Origin: Medicago truncatula
Taxonomy: Eukaryota; Streptophyta; Magnoliopsida; Fabales; Fabaceae
Length of the DNA stretch: 64,000 bases
Reading direction: 5' to 3'
Assembly (NCBI RefSeq): GCF_003473485.1
Contig: NC_053045.1
Location: forward strand, 40,590,494 to 40,654,493
The position numbers were made by a program, and so were the translations under genes. Below, piece by piece: positions 36,660 to 48,720 of the stretch. Position 1 is the stretch's first letter. The number at the start of each line of letters is the position of its first letter. The notes beneath the pieces are model-generated. The model made no database searches, was not told the DNA's origin, and was given only the letters and a program-made list of their open reading frames with translations.

Positions 36660-37435
36660 GTGTATACTTGTATTTTGTGCTTAAATTGTTTCAGATTATC
36701 CAATTGCAAAACAAATGGGAAGATATACAAGATAGGGGAAGTTTCATTTGATTAAACATTGTCAAAATGATATGGGTTGTCATCATCAAAAAGGGGGAGA
36801 TCGTGATTTTTTTTTTCCTTCTTAGACTTGACTGGGTTTTGATGATAACAAATTCACATCACAAAAGAAAATAATTATGGAGGCACAAGATGAAGATGAA
36901 GACTTTTAGATTATTAAGTGTGAGTCATTGTAAGTATGATCTTTATCTTTGATTTATTACTTTCAACATCTATATAACTTAGAATGCTCAGAAATTCATT
37001 TGAACTTTATCACAAATCATTTTCTAAGTAAAATATAAGAGTCTGTATGAAGCAAGTTTTGAAAAATGTTGGAAAATTGATTTTCGAAATCATGTAATCG
37101 ATTACCTAAAGGTTGTAACCCATTACCAACTCCATGTAATCAATTACACTTGTTAAATTTCAAATATTTGGAACTTCAAGGACGTTTTCTACGACCTCTA
37201 TAAATACATTTGACATCTAAACAACATTAAGCAACTTTCATATTCAAATATTCTAAGATCAAATATCACTTTCTCACTTAAACTTTTGAACTTTCATTTT
37301 TGTGAAACCTTGATTATATCTTCATATCCAAAAAGATTTCTGAGCATTAAGTTATATTCATTTGAAAAGTGGTAATGATATGATACAACCAAACAATATT
37401 TTCTTCAACCATTGCTTGTAAGATTTTCATGAGAG
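36660..37435 (+). mobile_element. SIRE/Maximus-like copia 3' LTR region
   Basis: A polypurine tract AAAAAGGGGGAGAT (36789-36802) precedes GTGATTTTTTTTTTCC, the expected start of a 3' LTR. A second purine tract, AAAAGGGGGAGAAAG, is at 36647. Within the LTR-like part are GTAATCGATTACC (about 37096) and GTAATCAATTACA (about 37136), motifs characteristic of SIRE-type LTRs in legumes, and a TATA box CTATAAATACA (about 37198). It likely belongs to the remnant at 35351-36120. The right LTR border is not certain. Confidence 0.6.
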
Positions 37436-37612
37436 ATGATCTCTGAAATCTTTGATCTCCCTCTCGAAGGTCATTATGTATTTGATGACGATTGGTTAAC
37501 TGATCTCGATGTTGATCTTATCTGCCAATCTTTTACCAACACAAAAAATGCTAAATATCATGAGTCAGTAGTTGTCTCGAAATGGAAGTTTCCACCATGT
37601 CCAATACAATGA
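37436..37612 (+). CDS. Small open frame, 58 residues, unknown
   Basis: An ATG at 37436 opens an acidic peptide (EIFDLPLEGHYVFDDDWLTDLDVDLIC..., ending KFPPCPIQ). Composition is more protein-like than the surrounding AT-rich sequence, but it lies against the copia LTR and has no recognised family. It may be the 5' end of a broken gene or an LTR leader frame. Confidence 0.2.
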   Translation: MISEIFDLPLEGHYVFDDDWLTDLDVDLICQSFTNTKNAKYHESVVVSKWKFPPCPIQ

Positions 37613-38175
37613 TCTTTTGCTTATTTACCACCTATTCATAAAAGAAAAGCTCAATCTCCCTTTTGTGATCATACAAAATATGATTCATACCGTCGAAACC
37701 TCTAACAAAAAGTTCAATGTTTCATATGGAATACACTCACCATAATTTTCAAAAAATTTAATGTTCCATTAGATAGTGAGGAGTCCAACTTCGAGTACTC
37801 CAAATTTACTCCAAAAAATGTCAACAATATACAATTTAGATTCTCCAATTTTTTTTTATTCTCCTTTAGTCTTTCGTTGTAAATGTTATTCCAAATACAA
37901 TTTGATTCTAAAGCAGAAAAAGTGCAAGGAGCATAAGAGATAGACAAGCATCATTGTTAAGACATGAACGTTATCATTTGCTAACCGCTCAACTAATGCA
38001 CAACATGAAAGTTATTTTGAACAGACAAATATTCTCCACCATCAACTTACGGTCTGAATCGAGTTATAGAGAATATATACATATTAATATTCCTTTCTAA
38101 AGTAATATTATTGTTTTGTATATAAAGAAAAGAAAGCATGCATGAATGAGCACAACATATAGCATATGAAGTGAA
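37613..38175. other. Intergenic, upstream of the PP2-like gene
   Basis: No gene is supported. The proximal part should hold the PP2 promoter. TTTTGTATATAAAGAAAAG near 38114-38132 is a TATA-box candidate about 50 bp before the start codon. Confidence 0.4.
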
Positions 38176-39568
38176 ATGGGGGCTTCTCTATCAGAGCTAG
38201 AGCAACCACCACAATCACAGCCACAACAAACACATCAACATTCACAGTTACAGCCACACCAACACCGACAAAATGAACCAACCAATAAGGAAGAATTACG
38301 ATTACCTTCGAGAAGGGAAAATCTGTTGTTGTCTCCTCAATATCACACAAAATCACCCTCCAGCAAGAAGGCGGTACAAAACTCCACAGTTGTAAAATGC
38401 GATGAGACTCAATCAGCAACCAAACCTTTGATCAAAGAACTAAGTTTGTCACACAACTATGAGCACATATTGAAGGATGCAGATTCACCGGTTGATAAAT
38501 CTTCAAGGGAAAAGATGTGTGATCAGCTATATGCTGGAGTGTTCTTACATCATAAGACTAAGGCAAGTTCAATATCATTCAGTTTCTTATGAACGAGCAA
38601 TTGAATTTAGTTATTTGCAAGTTTAAGCTAATTCTAATTGAAGATTTTTTTTTATATATTGAACAAATTTTAATGATTATCGTTGTTTTTAGAAATATTG
38701 GGTAGAGAAGAACTCCAAAGCCAACTGTTTCATGTTGTATGCAAGAGCACTCTCAATCACCTGGGCAGAAGATCCAAATTATTGGAAATGGATACAGCAA
38801 AAAGATGTTAGGTACATATCCTTATATCATTTTGTTTTCCTACTATATCAACAATTTAATCCCAGTGATTGCATATAATTCCAACTTCATTTTCTTTACT
38901 CTGTTGATGTTGAAGTCATTAGGAGCATCTATTGTCTAATTTTTCCTTTGTATATAACTTAGAAAAAATAGAATAAACCATCAATTCGGTACATAAACTA
39001 TCACTCCGTCTTCAATTTAGTCCCTAAACTATATAAATATTTGAAGTAGTCACTAATTTTACCAAGAAACATCTATGAATTACAAGCTAATACTATCTAG
39101 GACTTGGTATGGTTAAAATGAATCTAACAATTTTGTAGCATACTCATGTCACATGATTTTTAGTCCTAATTAGATCAAGCTATGTTTTGCAGTGAGGGGA
39201 CGACTGAGGTGGCTGAACTGAAGAGAGTATGTTGGCTAGAAGTTCATGGAAAATTCGACACAAGGAAGCTTTCACCAGGAATTCTATATCAAGTTTCATT
39301 TATTATAATGTTGAAAGATCCAGCTCAGGGTTGGGAACTTCCAGTAAATGTTAGACTTGTTCTTCCAGGAGGAAAGAAGCAACAACACAAGGAAAATTTA
39401 ATGGAAAAGTTAAGGGCACGGTGGATAGAGGTTCCAGTTGGTGAGTTTGTAGTATCTGAAAAAGATGGTGGTGAGATGGAGATATCAATGTTTGAATATG
39501 AAGGTGGTATGTGGAAACAAGGGCTTGTCATCAAAGGCATTGCTATCAAACCAAAGATATTTACGTAA
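38176..39568 (+). CDS. PHLOEM PROTEIN 2-like lectin (PP2-A1-like)
   Basis: PP2 proteins are phloem lectins that bind chitin oligomers and N-glycans and move in the sieve-tube sap. Three exons (38176-38562, 38693-38811 and 39193-39568) join to 293 residues. The N-terminal ~60 residues are rich in Gln and His (SQPQQTHQHSQLQPHQH). The protein begins MGASLS, which fits an N-myristoylation consensus. The PP2 domain starts at about residue 115 with LYAGVFL..KTKKYWVEKNSKANCFMLYARALSITWAEDPNYWKW. It then has VCWLEVHGKFDTRKLSPGILYQVSF, RWIEVPVGEF and a terminal GLVIKGIAIKPK, all family hallmarks. Intron 1 uses a GC donor (AAG|GCAAGT) with a normal AG acceptor, since no GT donor preserves the domain. 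The A1 subtype is a best guess. Confidence 0.88.
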
Positions 39569-40337
39569 TGTGTGAAAAAAACTTGTTTCCATTTATAATA
39601 AATAAATAGAAGAAACAAATCACCATGAAGAGTCTGTCTGTGTAATTCATAATATGAAGGTGTGGTGATCCATGTTTGACACAGCAGAGCTAATTGCCTC
39701 TTATAAATTTCATAAACTCAATAATATATTTGCTGTCCCAACATATTATATATTGTGTCATTGTTCCATTTTCTGTTATTATTATTATTCTCTTATCTGC
39801 TAATTTTATATTACAAAATTACATATAACTATTGTCTCTATTGAAATAAGTTATTCTTACATTAAAACTGCTTCAATCCTATTTAAAAAATTAAAATTAA
39901 AACCGTCTACCCTGATCATTATCAAGGGACTGAATTATGTTTATCAAGTCCGAGTTCCAGATCCTCATTTTCCACCCAGGTCTGATTGTTCTTCAATAGG
40001 ACTTGGGACAAATAAAAACATACCAGAGAGAAACATAAAAGGTATTAACGTTAAAAGTTGCGAGGCTAAAAAATAGTAATTTTTCAAATGAACTTTGTAC
40101 ATAGCTGGTACAAATATTAACAGCACGCCACACTCTTTACAAAGTCGGATAAATAAGAATGTCAGAGATGGTATTATTTTATCACAACTGACATCATATT
40201 ATACAACATAGAACATGGAGGAATATGGCGGCGCAGCATCGTGTGAATGTCCTTATATATATACACAGAGATGTCACCCACAATCAAATATACAACAAGT
40301 ATCCCCACCATATTCACTCACACTTCAACAAAATGAT
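39569..40337. other. Intergenic between convergent PP2-like and LCAT4 genes
   Basis: This should hold both 3' UTRs. An AATAAATAAAT polyadenylation-type signal at 39598-39608 lies 30 bases past the PP2 stop. Nothing else is recognised. Confidence 0.4.
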
Positions 40338-43300
40338 TCATAATGCATCAACTGAAACAGCTACGGCATTCAGTTCAATGTGCTGCTTACCGTCATTGTC
40401 GGTGTGAACAAAGACAGTAGCATGAGCCTCAGAATGGGATTTATTGGCTCCTTCTTGAGAAACTGATATCGAGCTCAAAGTCATTTTATTATCACCGGTA
40501 TTGCTTTGGCCATCTTGGTCTTTGGAAATGATTTCCCATTCCTCTTTCAGGGATGCTACTTCTAGACCCTTCTCTTTATGTCTCTCCATTTCAAAAGCAG
40601 TAGGTAGAATCACATAATCATTGAGAGGATTGTAAAAGGGATCAGGGTCTCCTGCCTTCAGCCAGTGCTTGAGAATCCTGAATAGATGAGGCTCACAAAG
40701 TATACCCCGATGTTCACCTGGTATTCCAACCCTCTCCTCCGCATTGAACCCATCAGCCTGCATATATAGCCAGAAAAATGATTTTTCAAAAATCCTAAAC
40801 AAACACTTAAAAATGACAAAAAATGAATTTAAAAAAAAAAACTGAAACCAACGGACCCCAAAATAGCTTATAACATCTATAATGAGACTCGGTAGCATAA
40901 GCTCCACAAAATAGCTTGTAAAACAACATATACAGAGATTATTATACGAAGAGTTTGGCCTGATTCTTTCTTCAATTGGGGAAATAACTTAATCAGTAGA
41001 GTATCAAGAAAAATTGTACAACGTTGGAGATGTAAGAAGGCCTTTCATGGTAAACTTAGATCCAATAAATCACAGATTGCATAAAGATATGAAGAGAGTG
41101 GGCAAACCTTAGCGGACTCTACTGGAACTGTTCCATCACCATCAACGCACACATATCTGGCCTGAATATATAAAAATAATGTCAGACCCTGCAACTTAAG
41201 GAAAGGAAATTGCCTGTGGGGGGCAGCTTACACAGATTTAACATGATATACAATAAAGTAAAATATGCACTTAAACACAGAGGGGGGGACCCTATGCGTG
41301 TGTTAATGATATATCTAAATAAATTGATACAAAATGGAAGATAAAACAAAGGGAAGAGATGTGGGTTGATATAATTACTGATTTATGCTTAGGCAGCAGA
41401 AGAGCTAGCCACGTTGCGAATTCAAGCATGTTTAGAAGGCTTTAAAAGAACTTCAAAATTTACAAAATCATCACATTAATATACACAAAAAGCCGCATAT
41501 GCAAATTAGGGGAATCAGTACCATATATACAATACAACCATAGCCAAAAGCCATATGGTTTGGTGGACATGGTACTGATTCCCCTAATTTGCAATACAAC
41601 TTTTTACCTATACTTTGATTTGTAAGATGCACCGGTAAAAATATATTTGGAAATTGAAACAATTACAAATCTACCTGCAAATACCGTAACTCTTGCAGAT
41701 CTGAGACAGGCTTGTCCGCATTTCCATAGCTGAGGAATATTTGTAATGTAAAGTGAGGGTCACATATATTAAAAGGAATACTAAATACCTACGTGCATGT
41801 ACTAGACCATTCTAAATATAATTGATACACATTTCTAGTGTAACCATGGTATAACCCAAAGAATTGATAGAGACAATACCAAATACTATGAGGCGTCGCA
41901 AGATTGGTCCCATAAATATTGTAAAATTTAACACCCGACGGAAGTTTGGCAGAAGATAGGATCTCCCTTGTTTTGTTTGCCCATTCAAAAATATGCGAGT
42001 TGAAGGGCAGAGGCAATTCCTCCCCTTCATGATTAACCTGGATATCACACCAATCTAAATTAAGATACATACAAGTAAATATCCTATTTCTTTCAAAAAG
42101 AAAAAAAGTGAATAGCCTGGGGTGTGTTTGTTTCATAACTTGAAATTACATTCTTTTTATGGTTCCGAGGAATAACATTCCTACTCATGTGTATGGTAAA
42201 AAAATTATATTTCCCACGAATGTTTTTAAAATTTGTTTAATTTAAAAAATATAACAAAAACAAAAACAAAATACAAATGAATGTGAGTGGTAGTGGGAAG
42301 TTATAGTTAGTTAATATTTATTCCCATGGGAATGTTAGATTCCCACTCTTAAGCATGGGAATAAAAAGTGGAGAAATAATGTGTAAATAACATTTCTTGG
42401 AATAAAAAATACCGGAGAATAATTTTTTAAAACTTGAAACAAACATGTGAATTACGTATTTCCAATCTCACATTTCTAGGAATAATTTTATAAACCTTAA
42501 AGCAAACACACCAATAGATAACTTTATCTTGAATAGCAACATGTGTATCTCAAACATATTAATGTATTTCAAGCTGTCAAATAGCGGCTATTATTGTGAT
42601 ACACTATTTACTACAAAATATTGTCAAATAGTGACGCTGTAGCATATTGGAATTTGAAAAAATCATTAATTTCCGCTATCTATTTCAAGCATATGAAACC
42701 TCCTCCTTTCCCCCACCCGTCCAAAAAATAATGTTTAAACCACGAGAATAAATACAGTAAGTGAAGTTCCATGTTCAGCTCAAGATAGGGAAAAGGAAAT
42801 GTTTGTAAAGCGTTCTGACAATCAAGTCGTGAAACTATGATACATTCGAAAATGTAGATGACACTCAAATTAGCTTAAATAGACATTTTCTGTCCCAGTG
42901 AATATACCAGTAACCACTCTTGGTTTCCGTATTTGTTTTTGGTTTTAGTCCCTAAAATGTAAAATATTAGGATGTTTCTTTTTGTACTTGTTACTTTGGG
43001 TTTGGTTCGTATAATCTTTGTTCTTGTTGGAATTAATCTTTCTACCATCCATGTTCCAAGGACAAATAATATGGTCCACATATCACAGGGAGAGGACTGT
43101 GACCACCGTGAGTAAACATTACAGGGACATAAATCAACAGAACAAGGAACAAAAACATATTTTCCTATGCTTCAAGGACTACAACGGCAACAAAAATTAC
43201 GCTCTAACAAAAAACTAGAACATTTCCAGGGACAAAAACATATTTAAGATTTAACTATCTGCAACTCACTTTGTTGTTAACAAGAGCTTGCTTGAAAATC

Positions 43301-46300
43301 TCAATGCTATCACGTGGCGGATATGACTCCAGAATAACATGAGATTTCCCATCCTCATGAAGTCTCTCACGCCACAATTCCAGAAGAGGAACGTGTTTCC
43401 AATGAAAATTAGGACAAGCCATCAGTTCATATATTGATGGACATTCAATCAGCTGTGACATTGGAACAAGCTTCAATAAATAAATCTGAAATTAAGGCAA
43501 CTAAATACCAAAAGAAAAAGTACAAATGCATCATAAGTTCATACCCAAATGCACACATAAAAAAAAACAGCATCAAACAATACATAGAAAATAAAAATCA
43601 TGCAAACAAAATCAAGTATACATGAAAATGCAATTCAATTGATATAATAACAACTTTAAAACTATAAATAATAGCAGCTAAAACTATTTTATATTTTTTT
43701 CTTAGGTACTACACCACTGCATACTATTTTTCTTTTTATATAGACATAAATATCAAATGCATGATTGTGAATTTTGATTATCATTTAGTCATTTTAGCTT
43801 TTTGTCAATGGTTTACAGAAGACTTCATCAATATTTTCTTATTTCTTCATACTGACTAATAACACTTCATATATCTGCACAACTATATCACTAAAGGATA
43901 AACTACTGAGACGATCAAATAAACTCAGGAAAATGAAAACAACTATAATACTCAGCTGCCTCAAATATCTGTATCCAACATATATTATAGATAATAATGA
44001 TATACCAAAAGAGAAAGGTGGGACGACTCTGAGAAGTCCCCACTCCCCGTAATAGGGGGTTGTTTGAACTAATTAGTGAACTCAAAACACAAATTCAGAA
44101 AGCCAAAATGATTGATCTGTACCAACTGGTGCATGCTCCATTTGGAAATAAAAAAGTTTTGCTCCCATCCTTCCACAAAGGACATTCCATTTAAAAAGGT
44201 AGAATTGGTACATCCAGGTGCACCTGCATAACAATGTATAGCTGCATGATGATGCATTTCCAATGGTAAACAAGATTTTAATAAACTTCTAGCTATCTGC
44301 TAAAACACAGATGATATAGAAACCAATACATGAAAGGCTGTAAAATCAGGGAGGATCTGAAGTTTCTTAACTGAAATTATTCGAAAAAGAATTGAATAAT
44401 GTGAAAAGATACAAGCCCAACATATATAGGGCTAAGACAAAGAAGATACATGGTTGCAGAGCAATATCAATACTGCTGGATGACACAGCCCAGGAAGAGA
44501 AAAAACAATGAGTTAAACCAGGTGTCGACTAAAAGATATGTATTTTCTAAAAAAGGCAACCAAAGAATCAATCAAATTAACCATACATCGTTGTTTAAAC
44601 TAAAAAGTTCAGTCACATTTAGGTCACCATCAAGAGACATGGTGACATCGTTGTTTAAACTATAAAATTCAGTCACATTTAGGTCACCATCAAGAGACAT
44701 GGTGGTAAAACCACTGCGCCTATCACTTCAAAATTTGGTTTTTGCTTAATGATCTCTTTCACCAAGAAATGCACAACACCATGCATAACTTACATCTCCC
44801 ATTCTTTTTTATTTTGCATATGACATTTCAAAATTCCTCCTTAAATGCATATTTTTGTGCATCAACTAGTTACTCTAAACTCTATATAGTTGATAGATAT
44901 TGCCTTATCCAAAAAGGTTAAACAAGGAAAACAAATTTCCAACAGTCCCAGCTTTAAAAATTGCATTGAGGTGCTAGAAGAATCATCTCCGTCAAATATT
45001 ATACTTCTGAGCAAATATAGAACAGAATTACTTACCCTGGAATGGTGCACAAATTGCAATCCAATTCTTAACATATTTCTCAAATATCTGCAAACGACAA
45101 CAAAATTGCGGAATTCACATATCAACAGCGAAAAAAATTCAAAAATTTTGATGGATAAAAATGACAAGGTTAAAGGAAACTACAACTTAAAGTAAAACAG
45201 ATTTGGAAAGTGGATGTATTACATCACTATGCAGGGTCATGAAACATTTCACCAAAAGACCACCCATAGAATGACTTATGAGGTCTATCTTTTTCCCTCC
45301 AGCAGCATTATAAATTAATTCTAATTTTTCAGCAAACCGATCCATTGTTTCCTGCAACCTGAATGAAAATAAACAGAACATTTCTCAGAAAATCAACTTT
45401 GCTGAAGAGCAAAAATTGGTTTGAGACCTTTATCTTTTGGATTGTGAGAAATCATATCAATGGGATGCTAACAGCAAAAAAATATACAATTCGGAGACAG
45501 CAATTCAGATTAAATTATTTTCACAGTTGAGTTACTTTAGGCAATGCTTATTTTTCACATAATGGCTTCCAGAGAAAACTGTTCATTTCGTCAAAATAAT
45601 CACAAAGACAAATATACACAAAGACAAATATTACTAACAACAAAGTCTATTATTAAAATGAGATTAGACAGAATCTACTTTTTCCTGCAGAATGGTGAAA
45701 AGAAATAATCTCATAAAATGTACAAATCTGAAGAGTGTAGTGTCTGAAAATTTACTACGCTCATTAACTTGGGTTGGGTTAGTAATGAGAAGGGAATTGA
45801 CTCATTTTTCAAGTTAGATCAAATCACTATCACTAAACTGTTTTGTTTAGAATTAGTTAGTTACCTATTGCTTTGACGAAAATCATACCCAAAGCCAAAA
45901 AGTGTCTTTCCCTCTTGATACCCCCATTTCTGCATTTGAACTATCATATCGTGGAAATAATATACAGCCTCACTTCCAATTACCTGAATCACAAAATGTA
46001 TACATTATTACAACATTCAATTCTTCTGCCATCAGCAACGCAGTTCACACAACTAGATCAAAAAAAGGCATACCAAATCAGGATCTAAAACATCAATTGC
46101 ATGGAGTCCATGCCTATCTTCAGGAACCACAATTCTTGATTTTTGATCCAGTGTTACAGTTTTTCCTGGTCGCAATAAACATTATCACATATGTCATACA
46201 CCCCTTCTTGTCACAACTATTCAAGGTAAAACAACACAAGAGTATGTTTGGTTCCACTTTTTGAGGAAGCCAAAATTGGTTCTACTTGTTTAGAATTGAT

Positions 46301-46836
46301 TTTGCCATGATTGGTTGCTTTTAAGCAGAATTGATTTTGCCTAAAGTCCTAAACAATTAATTCAAGTTGAAGCTATCAATTGTAGCTTCTAATTCTAGAA
46401 TTGTTTTTAAACTCAATTTTATTGTTCAATTAATGTATCCAAACACAAATCAATTCATTTCAACTCAATTTAATACATAATCAATTCACTAGAAATCAAT
46501 TTTTGTCACCAAAATAATTGAATTAAAGATAGAAATAAGCTGAGCCCATACGAAATGAAATTAGAATTAGTAATTTTTTTTACCAGTAGAAGGATCATAA
46601 CGTGACCAAAGCTTAGTTTTCAACTTATACTCAGCGGAGAGAAAACGAACCCAAACACGTTCCTGGCTACCATCGCTTTCATTCACGGCGTTAAGGATTG
46701 AGCCACCAACGCCAGGAACCAACAAAACAGGGTCGAGATTGGGGTTAACGTAGGCTTGAGGTTGGGGTTTCTTAATGAGACGCAACCATAGCTCGACGGA
46801 TCGAAGGACGTCCTCCAACAACATCGTCATCGACAA
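40338..46836 (-). CDS. LCAT4: Lecithin:cholesterol acyltransferase-like 4 (LCAT4), lipid acyl hydrolase
   Basis: This family hydrolyses or transfers acyl chains of phospholipids. Eleven exons join in frame to 540 residues: 46836-46584, 46165-46074, 45983-45865, 45358-45223, 45087-45036, 44223-44123, 43452-43270, 42037-41880, 41729-41675, 41161-41108 and 40757-40338. VLLVPGVGGSILNAV (38-52) is the oxyanion region. SHSMGGLLVKCF carries the nucleophile Ser185, VDGDGTVP the Asp (390 or 392), and GEHRGIL His417, so the triad is complete. Other family segments are GYDFRQSNR, NGMSFVEGWEQNFFISKWSMHQL, IECPSIYELMACP and FYNIYGTNLATPHS. There is no signal peptide or membrane helix, so it is probably cytosolic as reported for Arabidopsis LCAT4. 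All introns are GT-AG. Several hold repeats, and intron 9 holds a perfect hairpin. The start is the first in-frame ATG. Confidence 0.92.
41500..41593 (-). ncRNA. Perfect 25-bp hairpin inside LCAT4 intron 9
   Basis: Bases 41500-41524 (starting TGCAAATTAGGGG) and 41569-41593 are exact reverse complements over 25 bp, separated by 44 bases. The spacer has an inner stem AACCATA / TATGGTT closed by a short loop. The 94-base foldback lies 82 bases inside the intron on the transcript strand. It could be a small-RNA precursor, a tiny MITE or an accidental inverted duplication. Function is not established. Confidence 0.4.
42118..42513. mobile_element. Inverted-repeat MITE in LCAT4 intron 7 (probable)
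   Basis: The ends GGTGTGTTTGTTTCA and the complement of TTAAAGCAAACACACC face each other about 395 bp apart. The interior has GGAATAACATTCC-like repeats. The terminus resembles Harbinger MITEs, but a 3-bp duplication is not clear. Confidence 0.5.
42574..42686. repeat. TGTCAAATAG(C/T)GGC repeat in LCAT4 intron 7
   Basis: CTGTCAAATAGCGG at 42574 and TTGTCAAATAGTGACGC at 42611 match the repeat in the EXO84C intron at 23105-23261, so the family has spread into introns of at least two genes here. Confidence 0.5.
44585..44704 (+). repeat. Exact-period 60-bp tandem duplication in LCAT4 intron 5
   Basis: Two adjacent 60-bp units (44585-44644 and 44645-44704) start ACATCGTTGTTTAAACTA and end AGAGACATGGTG, differing at only a couple of positions. 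This is a recent local duplication. Confidence 0.9.
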
Positions 46837-47284
46837 ATGGAAACCCTAATTACTATGAATTTATGTTTGAATTGGGAATTAGGGTTTGAATTTGGGGACG
46901 TGTTGTTGAGTACGCCAGGAAGGAAGGAAGGAAGAAGATGATAGCGGAAATGGATAAGACTTGAGCTTGCGTGATTGCCAATTCTGTCGTTCTTTCAACG
47001 TAAATTTCGCTCGTTTCATTTACTTGTTTTATTTGATTATCGTTAATAACTTGCTATTTCCTCCCTCCATATTTTATTATGATTCAACCTACCATTTTTT
47101 TCCTTATTTTTTCCGGATAGGTTGGTGATTAGGATTCACCTTTTTTTAAGCGAATAAGCGAGGTGTTCGAGATTCAAACTCCGACTTCTATATATAACAA
47201 TGTATTTTTCTGCTAATTGAGTTATACTTACGGAAACATTCAACCTATGATTTCTATAATAGGTTAGGATGATGATATCTTTTA
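46837..47284. other. LCAT4 upstream region
   Basis: This holds the LCAT4 5' UTR and promoter, with a GAAGGAAGGAAGGAAG microsatellite near 46918-46933. A decayed reverse-oriented SINE trace (GTTCGAGATTCAAACTCCG, then GCTAATTGAGTTATAC) lies near 47160-47230. Confidence 0.4.
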
Positions 47285-47657
47285 GGGTTAATAGTGTTTT
47301 ACACCCCCTGTAATATAGGACATTTTTGGTTTTCCCTCCTGTAAAATATTTTTTTTTAATTTTCATCCTTGAAATTTGAAGATTTTTTAGTTTTGGACCT
47401 TCATGGAAAATTTCACCCCCTTGTAATTTGAACAAATTTAAGTATACCCCTTGTAATTTGAAAACATTTTGGTTTACCCCTGTTAATTTGAACAAATTTC
47501 GGTTTACCCCTGCTATATCTTCGATTTTGTACTGTCAAAATTCATGAAGGTTTAAAACCAAAAATCTTTAAATTACAAGGACGAAATCCAAAAAATATAT
47601 TTTACAGAGGGTAAAACCAGAAATGACATTATTACAGGGGTAAAACACTATTAACCC
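47285..47657. mobile_element. Mutator-type foldback MITE, copy 1 (9-bp target duplication)
   Basis: The 373-bp palindromic element starts GGGTTAATAGTGTTTTAC and ends GTAAAACACTATTAACCC. The perfect 9-bp duplication TATCTTTTA flanks it (47276-47284 and 47658-47666). The interior repeats CCCCTTGTAATTTGAA motifs. The minus-strand frame 47136-47495 is a by-product of the element and its flank. Confidence 0.9.
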
Positions 47658-47761
47658 TATCTTTTATCATTTTTTATTGATGATAGTTATTGGTTAGAAA
47701 TTTACCTAAATTTTTGAACTTTGTATATTAGAATAGTAATGGTCATGTGATATATATTTTA

Positions 47762-48133
47762 TGGTTAATAGTGCTTTACTCCCTTGTAATATAGGTTATT
47801 TTCGGTTTTCCTCCTGTAAAATATTTTTTTGGATTCCGTCCTTGTAATTTGAAGATTGTTTGGTTTTAGACCTTCATGAAAAATTTTGCCCCTGTAATTT
47901 GAGAAAATTTTGGTTTACCCCCTGTAATTTGAGCAAATTTTGGTTTACCCCCTGTTAATTTGAGAAAATTTCGGTTTACCCCCCTGCCATATCATCGATT
48001 TTGTACAGTCAAAATTCATGAAGGTCCAAAACCAAAAAACTTCAAATTACAAGGATGGAATCCAAAATGAAAATTTTACAGGGGAGAAAACCGGAAATGA
48101 CTTATATTACATGGGGTAAAATACTATTAACCC
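47762..48133. mobile_element. Mutator-type foldback MITE, copy 2 (different 9-bp duplication)
   Basis: This 372-bp sibling of the element at 47285-47657 lies 104 bp further on in the same orientation. TATATTTTA flanks it on both sides (47753-47761 and 48134-48142), so it inserted independently rather than by local duplication. The first base of the terminus is T instead of G. Confidence 0.9.
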
Positions 48134-48142
48134 TATATTTTA

Positions 48143-48717
48143 TCTTTTATTGTTTATTACCCAACTTTTTTATTATTTTAACTTGTTAGAGATATTGTAT
48201 AATATATATAGAGATTAAACTTCAAACATCTAATTTATTAATTTTTTTTGTCAAAAAGAAAAATTATTAATTTTAAAAAGTTAATTTTGTTTTTGATAAA
48301 AAAAAAGTAAATTTTTAATTAATAGATTACTTGACCAAAAAATCAAACATATTTCTTAACATATTTAAGAAAAATATTAACACGTGTCTTTAAAGCACAC
48401 GTTAATGAACTTAAAATGGAAATTTCTTTTAAGAACTAGTAAAGTGACCTATAATTAAAAATCGAGATAGTTATTGCTCGGAAAAAAATGGAGATAGTTA
48501 TTTTGTTTTTTGTTTGACTAAACACTACTGTTATTTTTTTCATAAAAAAGACACGGTTACTAATTTGTTTAACTTTTTTTATTTGAACTTTGATGCGTCC
48601 ATTTTAGGTTTTTCTTTCTCAGTTTGATAGAGTCTTCTGATTATGATGCGTATTGATTGCTTCTTTCTATGAAATAATAATGTATATTGATGAATTTTTT
48701 TATAAAAAAAAAGAAGC
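48143..48717. other. Intergenic, nothing recognised
   Basis: AT-rich sequence between two transposon groups without supported features. Confidence 0.4.
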
Positions 48718-48720
48718 TAA

